From contig DF239229.1 of the NCBI GenBank assembly GCA_000507305.1, forward strand, positions 157,169 to 221,168: 64,000 bases of DNA. Direction: 5' to 3'. The DNA comes from Breviolum minutum Mf 1.05b.01. Lineage: Eukaryota > Sar > Dinophyceae > Suessiales > Symbiodiniaceae. Shown piece after piece: positions 23,240 to 48,925 of the stretch; position 1 is the first letter of the stretch, and the number at the start of each line of letters is the position of its first letter. The translations under genes and the position numbers were made by a program. The notes under the pieces are model-generated. The model worked only from the letters and a program-made list of their open reading frames with translations, was not told where the DNA came from and did no database searches.

Positions 23240-24702
23240 TCAAGCTAAATGGCAGCTGGACATGCGAGCTAGCCTTGATTTCATCTCATGATCACAAGGT
23301 TCAGGCGTGAACTCAAAGTAATAATTGTCAAAATCTGCCGGCACAGTGGCAAAGTCGAAATGGTTGTGCACTCCGAAGTCATTTTTTTGTCCAGAATGTT
23401 TAGGGCACCACATTTGATTGTTAGAGTGAGGACAAATGTCCACCACCACAAACTTGTACTCTTTGTGGAAAATTGCCTTGGACTCTGATGTCCAAATCCT
23501 CGAATGCTGCGAGGTTTCTGACAGACGGAGGTGTGTTTGAAATACTCCAATTTGGAGATTAAAATTCCGGTATCTTTAAGGCATGCCTCTTAGTACTGCG
23601 TATCAAAATGTGAAGTTTATGTTTGGACTAAATATATGTAGATTGTAGAGTCTTTTGTCAGCAACTGCTTCGAAATTTTGCCTACCAATTTCAGAAAAGC
23701 ATTTTGACAATCCCTTTTAAAACCTGCTCCAGCTTTTTCAAGATCCAAATTGTGAGACTTTTTAGCCTTTGGATGGGTCCTTTTGACAACTTGCGTAGCA
23801 TCCGGACATTCCATTGGGTGTGATATGCCATTACATCATGGGATGTGCATGTTTCATATATTTTAAAGAATGCAAACTATAACATATATATACATATATA
23901 TATACATATATGATATGTATATCTATACACAGATTCTGGGTCAACATTCTAATATGTAGGGCAAACACCATGAGTTCACTAAGCATAACATCCCCACAAT
24001 AAACAGTCATCTCCATCTCCAAGGCACTTAAATCCACGTGGCAGTTGACGAATAAATCGACCCTTGCCACAAGCACCGCAACCCATGCTAGCAGTAGCTC
24101 CTCCACCTCCATTTCGATTACATCTACAACATCCGCTTTGCATCGCTTCTGCCGAAGCAACTGCAAGATAACCTTTTTGCTGTTTGAGGTGAAGGTTGGT
24201 GGGGCTGAGGTTACAGTTGGTGGATACTAATATACAAAAACCAGAAATATGCGGATGGATTGCTAGGGATTTTGAATGATGGATACCGGGGGGATACCGA
24301 TCCACAAGATCTATGATTCACCAAAGCCAGGCAACCAGTGCCTCGAACTAATGCTCCAGAATCTAATCCGCAAGCTGTTTCTGGATTCGTGCCATATCGT
24401 GTGGTGGTTGCAACAAACCTAGGCTTGTTGCTTGGTGGTTGAGCCCCCCAAATTGAAAAAATATAGTCATCAAATTTGGATCATTTCCCCCTTTTTTTTG
24501 CGGGATGAAAATTCCAAAAATCTTTGAAACCGCCACCCAGAAACCTATAATGATGTGCATGTGGAGGCGGAGCATATCCATTTGAAGCATTGAAAGCTAT
24601 CGTCTCATTGTGAAGCTGTTCAACTGATGTACGAAGATGTAAAGCTGCAGGCAACGAGGCCATGGCAATGAGGGAACCCACAAGGGACGCAGTGAAAGAC
24701 AT
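23240..24702 (-). CDS. Secreted expansin-like / double-psi beta-barrel protein
   Basis: Exons: 24702-24545, 24418-24336, 24172-24062 and 23484-23240, all phase-linked. Exon 1 starts with ATG and a signal-peptide-like segment (MSFTASLVGSLIAMASLPAA), then a possible N-glycosylation site (NET). Exons 2-3 give ATTTRYGTNPETACG, then ALVRG|TGYLAVASAEAM and the Cys-rich MGCGACGK. Exon 4 gives FVVVDICPHSNNQMWC, then NDFGVHNHFDFA and FDNYYFEF, followed by TPEPC. The order of RYG..ACG, GY.A.S, CGAC, V.VVD.CP and HFD is that of expansin/barwin-like double-psi barrels, which bind or loosen wall polysaccharides. It is therefore probably extracellular or in the cell covering. Intron 1 is a foldback element. 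The TGA stop at 23242-23240 overlaps the acceptor of the following lactonase exon. About 197 residues. Confidence 0.75.
24431..24540. mobile_element. Family V foldback element acting as an intron
   Basis: Ends CTTGGTGGTTGAG and TTTGAAACCGCCACCCAG form the family V inverted repeat. AAACCTA occurs at 24415-24421 and again at 24541-24547, as expected for a 7-bp target duplication, with about 9 extra bases at the left. The whole insertion forms intron 1 (24419-24544) of the expansin-like gene. Confidence 0.88.
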
Positions 24703-25183
24703 CGTGGAACCGTAAGGTTTTTCGGTTCGATAGCGACTAGGAATGATCTGACATGATCGGTCTACGAGCTGTGAGAGGAAAATGTTTGGCAGAATCAATG
24801 GCTTGACCAAAAACGTCTTTGAAGATGGTCCAACAAAAACAAAGAGAAAGGGATTACTATTCGCTTTTGGCCAAGTATTTTAGAAGTCGAAGACAACAAT
24901 GGTTGCCTTGTCTGAACAGCTGTTCTTACTGACTAAGTAGTTTCGACTAATCTTAGGAACAACTTGATTGAATATTAAATTATTAGGAACACTTTTACCT
25001 ATTCCAGTCTTAGCAACCCTGATGCATATCATATAAATATAGAACTGCTAGCCCCATCAATCCGAGTTCACCACTAAAACCACATCCTGCAAAGATGGAC
25101 ACCTTCCAGGAAGCTCTAGCTCCATGGACTGTGGATCGCACAATCTATAGGTACAACATAATCCAACGATAATTCCCACCAAC

Positions 25184-25243
25184 CTCTCGCATATTTGAAG
25201 TACACCCATCAAAAAAGGCCGTAAACTCAAACACTTGTTCCTC
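25184..25243 (-). CDS. Candidate internal exon, unknown protein
   Basis: A 20-codon exon between GAAAG|G and GAGAG|GTTGGT, reading EEQVFEFTAFFDGCTSNMRE. It resembles the VFI..PCFDGC part of the candidate at 11172-11357. No function assigned. Confidence 0.35.
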
Positions 25244-25354
25244 CTTTCTCCGAGTTTTTCGAACCATTTTTATCAGGCAGCAAACCCCCCAAGTTGCCCA
25301 ACCTTTTTTTTGTCTCAAAGCAATCAATCGTTCTCATCAGAAATGAAGAGTAAG

Positions 25355-25502
25355 TCACCAATTGGAGTTTTTGACCCGAGTTTGTTGAGGTTTGCACTGA
25401 CAGAATAGCGATTCATCATCATGTTCGGCCCGTTCGCCTGGTTTTTCTCTGTGAAAGCTGGGAAGCCTTTTAGAGTTTAAAGGTTTGAGGATGAAAGACA
25501 TA
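25355..25502 (-). CDS. Candidate terminal exon next to family IV element
   Basis: Directly after the element's CCATCAACAG end the frame reads MSFILKPLNSKRLPSF, then a polar stretch (KPGERAEHDDESLF) and stops. An internal TCTAAAAG|G could be the true acceptor. No family is recognised. Confidence 0.35.
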
Positions 25503-25611
25503 CTGTTGATGGTAAAAAATCCGGCTAACCAGTTGATATGGTAAATATACCATAATTTACAAGGTTTCATACATGTCAGGTGGTTGGCCTTGGGATTTTT
25601 TCCATCAACAG
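25503..25611. mobile_element. Foldback element, family IV
   Basis: Ends CTGTTGATGGTAAAAAATC and GATTTTTTCCATCAACAG, TA on both sides, interior CAGGTGGTTGGCCTTGGG. On both strands its 3' end presents CAACAG before an open frame. Confidence 0.9.
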
Positions 25612-27308
25612 TACAGTGCCGTGAAAAGATCCTTTAGAACAACTAAGCAGGAGCTTGAAGGTACTTCCTTTGTCCTTACAAGTTGGACACCTTCCCTACA
25701 AACCATTTCGGTGTTCCATCTTTTCAAACCTTCGGAAGGTAAGCTTTCTGTGTATCTGAGCCAGGTTCAAACGAAGATGGAAAGTTAAAGATATCTCAAA
25801 TCAACCACAACAAAAAAAGGTGCCGGTGGTGAAACTACTTGCAACAACGTACTTGTGAGTCCACTATCCATGTGTATACAAAGTGTTTCGAAAGAAACAA
25901 CGACAAGTCTTCCTTTTGGCTGTCTACATCTTGACCATTTAGAAACTACATTTCGGTACTTCCAAAAGTGGTTTTAGCTCCAAATCACTCCCTAAGAATG
26001 ATCACGACCCTTGTTACATTCTACTATTGGTTAGACTGATACTGCTTGGTGAATAAAAATGCTTTGAAATGATGACTTGTTATCAATCCTTATAAATATA
26101 TATATATATATATGTATATAATTAGATTGTCAGTTGGTAGATAGTAGAAGAACAATAACCTCAGTGTGAACTAACAAAACAACATTAAACTGATCACTCA
26201 CATGAAATCCTCCCAGTGATCCCCCCAAGCTCCTCAGGAGCTTCCGCTGGATGACTGGTTTCTTCATCAAACTCCACGCTGAGACGTCCCGAATCTGACA
26301 CAAACCTCAGATCGCACGGGAAAACACGGGAAAAACTCATCACCCTTCGAGTGGTTTTTGTTGTTTTCACTTGTCACAAGCTTCCTCATGATTGGTGTTT
26401 TTCTTTAATTCTTTAAGCACTGGCGAGAACAAAACATGTGCCTTCGAATTGATAGTACCAACCCAACGACCGAAGGTCCAATCTCTCTGGAGCTCTCCCA
26501 TTGTGGTCGTCGACTGATGGGTCGATCTTCTCACTGCTTTGAACTATTCGATCCCATGATCTTGGCAAAAAAACAGTACTGTCAATTACAGTACATGATT
26601 TTTGTATCTTCATCTTGAGCTATATTATATATACCACATCTTCAAAATGCAACTGCATGAGTAAAAGGGTTCAATGGTCAACTTCTTGTTCAGTGTTCAA
26701 GGAACCTTTGGAAGTCTAAAACTGCAGCCACTGCAATATTGCCATCAGCATCATAGCTACTCAATCGCATGCTTCTGCTTGAAGTAATGGGTACAGCAGC
26801 ATCTGGCTGCAACCTGCAGAAATAAACTCCGCTCCCTTCAACTCAACAGGCTTTAAAGATCACTTCGTAATTGGAAATTGATCATACAAACCTGTCCATT
26901 GAAGATGTTCATGCTTTCCTAATTCTAAGCAGCTGTCCCTCAGAGAGCGGCCGGCCGAGCTGGCGGACCCATGACCAAAGCATGCAGATTTGTGGAGCAT
27001 CTTTGGATGCAGAAACTTGCACCCGGCTCCGTCTGAAAATCTTAATCATGTTCTTCCCAAAAAAAATGAGAGTAGTACCAATTTGCCCCCCAAAAAACGT
27101 CACCTTGCAATAGGAGGGGCCTGAATTTCATCACCCCCCCCGAAACGCACGAATCGGACAGGTGAGCGATGAATCGACTTGTAGACGAAACATGTCCATG
27201 TGAGTAACACAAAAAACCTTGTTACATTCTATTGTACCTGCTTGGGTTAATAGGGATCCTCATAGCTGCTTATTATATACCCATGTAACTGGGTAGTATT
27301 ATCTCACC

Positions 27309-27408
27309 TACCCTCCCAAAGCTTAAGATGGAACCTGAAAATGACACCCTCAAATAGTACATCCTTTTGAAACCATCATTTTTAGGTTCCATGTTAAACT
27401 TGGGGAGT
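27309..27408. mobile_element. Foldback element, family III (decayed)
   Basis: TACCCTCCCAAAGCTTAAGA on the left; TTAAACTTGGGGAGTG on the right. Inner arms GGAACCTGAAAATGA and TCATTTTTAGGTTCC are exact inverted complements. Confidence 0.75.
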
Positions 27409-27701
27409 GCTTTTTTTTCACCCGAACAACCAAAGATTTCTTCATTTCTCGTGTGTATCTACATAGTCATTCTTGAGAATAATGAAGTTCTCTAGCTCGC
27501 AAATTTGTATGAAACGCCACTATCAATAATTTTTAATGTCATCGACATCAAAAGATTGCAGTGAATGCCTCGAGAATGTGATACATCGGATGAACATCAT
27601 GTGTCTTTTTGTATGTTATTGTGGATATACATATATGTATACATGACCGCAAAAATTGATAAATATGTCAATGTATTGATGTCTGTTCATCTGCTGATGG
27701 G

Positions 27702-28091
27702 TTGATGGGTTGCGGACATGAATGGAAAATGTTCCGCATCACCAAGCCACTTGCTGCCAACACGTGTGTAGCTTTGCCGCTTGTTGTAGCTCGAGCGCTT
27801 GCGCGGACCGAAGTTACCTGTTCCCACTCGACAATTTGGACCGTCACACTTGCCGGAAATCATGCTGAATCGAAGATCAAGCAGTTGACTCATGTTATCG
27901 CAGTCGTTTTTGGGATTCAAAGTCAACATCAACAGCTCCTAGTGGCGCAAGAGTTACAAATTCGGAACAAGCGACCTAAAGCTTTTGAGAGGCGTTTGCT
28001 CGTCTTGGCATCAAAGGTCACACCTGGCGCAAAAACCGATGTCATGACATCCATGGACGTCATAAGCTTATCCGGTAAACTTCCAGGATAG
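27702..28091 (+). CDS. Possible ubiquitin-like-domain ORF, uninterrupted
   Basis: An ORF of 129 codons from ATG at 27702 with no obvious intron. Residues about 45-85 read TVTLAGNHAESKIKQLTHVI and then a GIQSQHQQLL block. The pattern of I..L...I....GI...QQLL is the ubiquitin-fold pattern, though the usual LxL..GG features are not all visible. A basic stretch (NKRPKAFERRL) follows. The other strand has stops through much of the region but is open in parts. A retroposed or ordinary single-exon gene on plus would be unusual among its minus-strand neighbours. The ubiquitin-fold assignment is tentative. Confidence 0.4.
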   Translation: MMGCGHEWKMFRITKPLAANTCVALPLVVARALARTEVTCSHSTIWTVTLAGNHAESKIKQLTHVIAVVFGIQSQHQQLLVAQELQIRNKRPKAFERRLLVLASKVTPGAKTDVMTSMDVISLSGKLPG

Positions 28092-28142
28092 TCAGAAAAG
28101 CTGCAGTGGATTTTTTTCAGATTCTAGGCTTTGAAAAGCTGG

Positions 28143-28240
28143 CCCCTCCCTGAAACTAATATAGCCCTTGAAAATTAGTGGTTGGAAGTTGAGAGACTAC
28201 TTTCCTGTTGGGTTTTTGGGATGGCCTATTTTATTTTCAG
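28143..28240. mobile_element. Foldback element, family II (decayed)
   Basis: CCCTCCCTGAAACTAATATAG with CCCTTGAAAATTAGTGG inside resembles family II left halves. The right end no longer pairs well. Confidence 0.45.
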
Positions 28241-28423
28241 TTGTTTCTGCTCAGGTGTCAAGGGCTGTTGGTAGCAGCAAAGGTTTGACTAGGTGAAAAC
28301 CAGATATCTTAAAGATGGTATCAACAAGCATCATGCAGTACTAATGGATATTGACAATGACAATGGCAATGATATTGAACATAATCATAACCACGAAGAA
28401 TCGAAGAATCAGACGAAGAAACG

Positions 28424-28443
28424 ATGATGATGAAGAAGAAGAA

Positions 28444-28479
<36 letters not shown>

Positions 28480-28480
28480 A
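28424..28480. repeat. ATG/AAG trinucleotide array
   Basis: About 18 triplets, GATGATGAAGAAGAAG then (ATG)n, producing Met/Lys or His frames that are not genes. Confidence 0.9.
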
Positions 28481-28982
28481 ACGAAAGTTATAATGACGTT
28501 TATGACAATGACTGCTAAGTTCAAGTGCAAGAGCAAAATACAGTGTAATCAATGGTCTACATGTAGAAATGTCTGCACATGTACAAATAAAGTAGTAGTC
28601 ATTACTCAGTACAATAGTAGGTGATAGTGGTACATCAATCAAAACATAATGAATGGACTTTGCACAATCTAATTTGGCCAAAGTCAAATCCTAGTCAAAC
28701 ATCATTTCCTACTGATGTCGTCGAGAGATAGCATCTGCACTCTCTAAAACCACCGGCGCTGGTGCTTGAAGCTATGGTGCCCCACTCTCCCCGCTTATCC
28801 ACTTCCCTAGTCGCAGGGAGAATCAAACTAAACTTTCTGCGCATACCTGCAACATAAGTAACTAGAGTAATTACACCAATTCTGAAAGTTGAAATATCAG
28901 AAATATGTTCTCTTATTTTCCAAAATCCTTTCATACCCAAGCCAAAAAAAATGATACCAACATCTTGGTTTCACAGTGATGT

Positions 28983-29864
28983 TCATGTAGTTGTGGCAAG
29001 TCCAGTGAATTGCCAACGGCCACTGCGCAACCAGTCGCCTCGCCAACCACCACCTTTGCTCAAGGTATACATGGCCGATAACTGATCTGATTCAAGTAGC
29101 TGTTGGTGAAGACCCAAGGTTAACAATGCACCTCGTGTCTCCTGGTTTTCTGGTAAGAGATGGAGGAGGCTTCGTGAGAAGGAGGGAAACTTCCAACAAT
29201 TTCCATGAATTGACTTTATGAACAAGCAGGAATAGATATTAGATAGACTATGCAGTTGAGTCAGTGGATCCAAGCGCACCAAGTGCTGCAGCACCCTCTC
29301 TCACTCACTTTCAGCTGGGCAATGTGCTAGGATGCACTGAACTTGAACTAGGCATGGATAGCTCATGCCATTGTTGTATACCCCAAGCTGAAACGATCCA
29401 ATTGGAAGAATACACCACAGGAGCCTTCATTTGCCCAAACCCAACAAGGCCAGCCCACATCATCACGTTGCCGTTTTTGTCAAGCTATGGTTTGGGGGCC
29501 TGGTGGTTCTGCACCATCAAGGAGATACTACACCACCAGATTTTCAAATTGGTTCAAGCCGGCCAGCCGGGCAAACAAACAAGCCTGGCCTTACGAACAG
29601 TCTATCTACTTTAGGATCATGATAAAAACGGAATAGAAACATCTAGAAAAATTAGGACACACATACTGAACTTGTTTCCCATAGTCTTTTTTTCTATTGT
29701 TTTTTTATTGGTTTTAGATAAATGCCCAAATGTCCGCAAGTTTTCGTTTAAAGGGATATCAATTCACCTGGAGTTGTCCACCATAAAAACCGTGTCCTCC
29801 TTCAGCAGTTGGATTTCTGGAATCATCAAACCGATGGACCGCTCCACAGCAATCCATTTTCCAC
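28983..29864 (-). CDS. Unknown protein, 3' exons
   Basis: Exon 29864-29768 lies between GTTTCAG|G and CCAG|GTGAAT and reads GKWIAVERSIGLMIPEIQLL, then KEDTVFMVDNS. The terminal exon 29141-28983 follows a long pyrimidine tract ending AACCAG|G and reads ETRGALLTLGLHQQLLESDQ, then a Gly/Trp-rich tail (GGGWRGDWLRSGRWQF) and TGA. The phases (out 2, in 0) show that at least one exon lies between; a stretch near 29390-29490 (NGNVMMWAGLVGFGQMKAPV) is a candidate. No domain is recognised. Confidence 0.5.
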
Positions 29865-30312
29865 CTGAAACTTTGCACCAAACTGGCGTCAAACTGGATG
29901 ATATTTATGCACGTGTAACATGTGCGTATAATATACATACGTTCCGTATATATATATATATTATAATTTATATATACATAAGCTATAGATGTAATATATA
30001 TATATGGTACTGCATAAGATCTCATAAATGATACCAAAAAAATGATATGTACATAAATTATACATTACAAGGGGGCGAAACATCCAGGCATTGTGCATAT
30101 ATCTGGTGAAATTTATCTAAAAATCACCCTGTTTCGCTCAGCTGTAAAATGCCGAAGGAATAGCATGCTCATTTGCCTCATCTTGTTAACCATATGATAC
30201 ACCTCTATACACCTCGGCTGGCGACACATACACTACAGTACCAATATTTTCTAAGCCAGGTTATGCCAGGTTATGTAGGATGTCCCTCCGTGCCATAGTG
30301 AATCCCCCTTCC

Positions 30313-30528
30313 TCAAGAAACAAAACGTCCATGTTGATCCAAGGCTCGACAATGACTTCCGATCAATGCTTCAGCAGGACAAACTGCACCCTGTGCGGTC
30401 CGCAACAACATCGCAGGTCGGTTCTGTGTCCCCGTCTGCACTTCCATCTTCACATCAGAAAGGCCAGGCACAGCAAGGAAGACCTCAAAAACATCCAAAG
30501 TGGGGAGATGGTGCTGGTAAAGGAAAGC
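30313..30528 (-). CDS. Candidate exon
   Basis: Starts after CGTTGAG|G and reads AFLYQHHLPTLDVFEVFLAV, then PGLSDVKMEVQTGTQNRPAM, open to a stop at 30313. The plus strand is open over the same bases, so this rests on composition and the AG|G site. It could be an upstream exon of the gene ending at 28983. Confidence 0.35.
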   Translation of the reverse strand, partial: AFLYQHHLPTLDVFEVFLAVPGLSDVKMEVQTGTQNRPAMLLRTAQGAVCPAEALIGSHCRALDQHGRFVS

Positions 30529-31113
30529 CTCAACGTGAATAATATAGGCCAACAAAAGGATCTGGAACAGGTGAACGTAGGAGAGGTGACTTCCAAAAAA
30601 ATGACATCTGAAACGGTGTTGGTGGGATGTGAGCTGAACATCTTGACTCCAGTTTATTTTGGAACTAATCAGACTTTGTGTTAACCTTATCTATATCTTT
30701 ACGCGACCATCTCCTATTCAACACTTTTGTTTCTTCACCTTTCCATCTCATCCCATTCGTTCCATTGAACAAGTGATGTCCTACCCATCCTTCCCATGCA
30801 TTTTTTGGATCACCGGGAGGCATTGGTCATCACTTCATCCTGGCAGGTGATCTCTTGAAGTTCATTAACTTCATACCAAGTTCCAATACCTCGGAATGTG
30901 CCGAGGTATAAGCACACAAAATTCCCAAAAACCCATGTGATAGGTGTAGAGAACAACATGATCTTGATATCTTTAATATGTATATACAAAAAATAACTAA
31001 TCATATTTATATATAACTGTTGGTCTTTTCAGAAGTCTGATAAACATGATAAACCATGCCAAACTCGTCAAAACTCAACCGCATCGAAAATTTGCAACTC
31101 TTTATCTTTGAGC

Positions 31114-44600
<13,487 letters not shown>

Positions 44601-45935
44601 TTTTAGATGGCGAAGGGCACCGAAATTCGGCGATTTCAGGAATTGTGTAGCTCTTGGACCAAGAACCTGCGGCATCATCCTGGTGACTGTACGCTGTGAC
44701 CATCGAAAGATGTTTACGGGGGTCCATCTCTCACAAAACTTAGGACTGGAATTAGTTCATAGTGACAGTGAAAATGCTCAAGGCGTATGTCTAGATTTCC
44801 TTTGTCTGCCTTCAATCAGGCTCCAAGCCGTCCTTTTTCAGAGTATGATGAGGCGGTGTCAAATCGGCCCCAATAAATTCCCATCAACAATTTGTCATGG
44901 CTTCGGGATAGAAAATCTGAATTTCTAGGGGAAAAAAAAGATGATACAAGTCGTATGCTTCCCTCAACCCTTTCCAAGCCAACCCAGAATCGCCTGGGGG
45001 ACCTGATGACACAGTGCCACAAGCCACCAAAGTGCCATCCTTTTTACAACAGGTAATGGTGAGGTTCACGAAGAACCCATCGTTTATTTAAGGATGCCAT
45101 GGTAGTAGGGTCATGGGGGACTAGTTTTTTTTCTGGGAAGGCATGATCTAGTCAAAAGACAAACAAACATGGAAAAAACATGAAAAAACTGCATATTAAC
45201 TATTAATACCTACTGCAGTATTCAGTATGCATGACATAGGTAGAGGATGGAAAGGATTTGATTCAATCTGCTTTTTGTTGGAAAAAAGGGTGCAGATTAG
45301 TACAGCTGTAGACACAGTTCGCTGTTCGCTGGTTGATCTCTACAGATTGTTTTGGATCCGCCGCTGCAAGGGGACTTTAAAAAATTCATCATCTCAAATA
45401 TTCATAGTTGCATATTGGGTGTCCTATAATATCACGTTTTTTTTTAATAAAATCATAAAATGTTGGAACCGGACCATACCCAAATGAAAAACATCGCCAT
45501 AAATGCTAAAAACATGATTGGTACCATGTTGGAAGCCCCCTATGAATTTCTCTGGTGATTCACCCTATAAAATCAGCCTCGTTGTCAAAGTGGAACTGGC
45601 GAATCAAATCCATACCTGACATCTTTGGAGGTGAAATGATGGGGAAGGGATGTTTTTTCATCAAAATGATGCAAATTTCCCGAAGCATGTTAGGCATATT
45701 TGGGGGAAAATGAATGGCCATGATGGGAATATGAACTCAATTCAAACTACCACGGGGGGTTGGAAATTCCATTGCCAACTCTCGCCCCTTTCCACCTTTC
45801 GACGGAGTTTGGGAACTCATCCACCAGAGGCTCAAGGATTACCGGAGGCTAAGGATATATTGGGAGTCAACTGGTTGGTGTGTCATCTGGAACTCATTAT
45901 GTCCAGTTGCTTTGAGGAATCTGGGGAGTCCGGAT

Positions 45936-45990
<55 letters not shown>
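45936..45990. repeat. ATG trinucleotide repeat
   Basis: Seventeen or so GAT units. Confidence 0.9.
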
Positions 45991-45991
<1 letters not shown>

Positions 45992-46901
45992 CTGATGATA
46001 CTTCTGATAATTCTGATTAGCCGTTATTGATTATATGTCATAATGATCAAACAATGACATAATATCTATCATAGCAACATTGTACTATCGACCTCTTCAA
46101 ACCTCTGGATCTTATTCCACCAGCCAGCATCTCGCCTAGATCGGGTACATAGGCAATTCTACCTCAAAGTCATCGATTCGGGCAGCTTCACTATAGCGGT
46201 GAGAAGTGCCAAATTCCATCCATTCCTACCATAGCAAATCAGCATATCCGTAGCAATGATAGAAAAAACTCGAGTCTGTACTGAACACAAGTGTTGGTCC
46301 GCTGGAAACTACATATACTTATAGACTACTGATCCGAAAGTTGAGGCTGGGAAAATCCAACTGCTTATCTAGAAACTTCAGAATATAAATAATACAGCAA
46401 ACAGAACCGGTCTCTCCAACAAATCTGCGAACTCTTGAGAATGATGACTGTATCGGTGAGAAAAGCACCTCATGATGAAAAAATAAGACTAGTGTACAGT
46501 AGTAGTGGGTTCAAAAATAAAAAAGTTCATGAAGCAAACTAATTCAACATCCTCAAATCTTCCAAACAATAGCATCCATGAAATTTGCCCCTCCTCTATA
46601 CTTTCATTGCTTCCACTTTCCCTTCAAACTTCGCAGAGGCACCAAAGAAGGGATCAAGGATGACAGCATGGGAATGGGGATCTGACTGTCGCCTCGAGAC
46701 GTGAAACGCTAAAATGCATTGATTCCGACTCATGATTGGTAACAAATCACTGCACCCAACCTTCATAAATGGTTGATGTTTCATTGATTTTTGCCCATGC
46801 TTTTCCCTAAATATGTTGCCAGAAAGTCATGGTGATAATGTACCATGTCAATCCCATGTTCTTGCTGGATTTGATGATGCTTGGTGTATGAGAATCAGCA
46901 C

Positions 46902-47043
46902 CCGCCAGGCTCAAAGTCGACCAAAATTGGCTGGTATACACTGGTAATCCACTGGTGACCAGCGGCCGCAAGATTAGCCCAAGTGGCTCTTTCTGCGCGA
47001 GAGGATCATTTTCTGAATGGTTCACATGTAGATCATGTCTTGC
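46902..47043 (-). CDS. Candidate internal exon, unknown protein
   Basis: Between TTGCCAG|G and GGCGG|GTGCTG, 47 codons in phase 0: ARHDLHVNHSENDPLAQKEP, then LGLILRPLVTSGLPVYTSQF. The frame is the only long open one on this strand. No domain is recognised. Confidence 0.45.
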
Positions 47044-48057
47044 CTGGCAAGCATGTTTGTAGGCAGTCAGCAGTGACTTGTGAATGGTGTTGATTTGAAG
47101 GTGGGAAATCAATACCTTGTACACCTCGGCATTTCCCAAGATTGTTTTTTGCAAGATTTGGTTTTGAAACAAATTGTCAAAGAAATTTCTACTGGAACTA
47201 CTGTACTACTGCTATCCGCCATATCAATGTTCCGAACCAAGGAGGTTCGGACAGTCATCATGCAACGTGTTTAAAAACGTTGAAAACATTGTTGTTTTTG
47301 TGGAAGGTGTGAGGGGGTCCCTTCAGCACGGATGTAGGTCACATATGCCTGGTCAAAACATAATAGTTCGCTGACCTTGGAAAACCCTGAGATGAGTGGT
47401 ATTCCCTAAATATAAACCACCAATCAGGATGAAGTTGGTTTGAAAGACATTCTCCACATTGACTGTCCAATCTACCAAGGTTCTCGCCACTGTTCCAAGC
47501 ATGCTGCCCACCAACTAGCCTTCATTTCTCTGCCCTCGTTGGGGTCGAACAACGACCGGCGATGGGTGACCTAGGATCAACCACCACCGTCTTCATTGAG
47601 ACTCTAGATCTGGGGCATGCAGAATCCCACCCACGTCTAAATCTTCAACAAAATCTATAGTAAACTATTGAAGACCAGATATATAACATGATAATCGATG
47701 GAATGTATTTAAACTGATAGTGAGAACATGGATCACTTTTATCATATCTAGGCTAACAAGACTGGTGATTCGTTTCCTTCAACAAATTCTTGTGAATTCA
47801 AATCAACTGAGCATCAGGAATCCAGATCAAGTCCCTTAGCCCCAGCATGAAGGTGATGTTTTTTGTCATTGAAACGGAAATGGCTCCAGTGCCTCGAAAA
47901 TGACATTTCATGTCAAGCACGAAGTATCTGCCACGTGAAATTGAAGTTGAGGATGTGCTGCCACTGGGGAAGTTGGTGGAGCCACACCCAAATGATATAT
48001 CTAGAATTCAATTGTACAAATTTCCAACACCTTTTTCATGAAAATCGCCCTTGACCT

Positions 48058-48170
48058 GGGTGTTTCCAAAAATAGGGGTACCCCAAAATGGATGGTTTAT
48101 AATAATGGAAAACCCTATTTTTCAATGGGATGATTTGGGGGGTTTTAACCCACTATTTTCGGAAACATCC
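48058..48170. mobile_element. Foldback element, family VI
   Basis: GGGTGTTTCCAAAAATAGGG start and TTTTCGGAAACATCC end, flanked by ACCT on both sides (4-bp target duplication). Confidence 0.9.
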
Positions 48171-48925
48171 ACCTTAAATCAAATTCCATGGGAATTTCGA
48201 TGTCTCTTAAGCTTCCGAACAGCTCCAGTTGTTGGATCCAGACCAAAAACTCCAATCGTCGCCTCGTGTCAAAAACTCGGGGGTCGAAAAAAACCAACGT
48301 TGGGAAGGCGGTTTAGGCTGGAAGAGGTGGGTTAGGTTTGTTATATCAAATCTGTTTTTTTAAAAAAACTTGAGATGTCATATCCAATTCTAAGGTGTGT
48401 TCTTTATCCTGGTTGATTTGTTGTTGAGTTTCAAAATTGGAGATTATGAGAAGGTTCAATGTGGTGGGAAGGGGGGAAAGGAATTGTGCTTTTCAGAAGA
48501 TGTTGGTAGCTTTTGAACTTTGAATGAGAGAGGAAAATGATACCTCGCACGGGCAAAGGTTGGATCTTTCAAATATACGCAATCATAGGCTACGGAAATA
48601 GAAAGATGGAATTTCGTCACAAAAATCAATAGAACATGACACAACGAAGAACAACAAACACCATGAATTGAAAACTCAACATTTGCTCACTTCTAAGAAA
48701 GTTAGTTGCGGAAAAAACAGGTGAACCTAATCAACACCCATGTGTCGCCCAGAAAAAAGCATAGTCCGGTGGATTTAAAAAAACATGTTGCAATCCCAGT
48801 GACGTTCCAATAATTCACGACCAACATGTTTCGAGATGCCTTGGCTGTGAGAAGGCTGATGGAAGTCGGATTTCCAATTGGAAATACTTGGTTGAGATTT
48901 AAAGTCTACGTATTTCACCTATAAC

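Noticed and set aside
30280-30684. Plus ORF of 134 codons
   Set aside because: Mirror of a better minus-strand frame with an AG|G acceptor; no domain.
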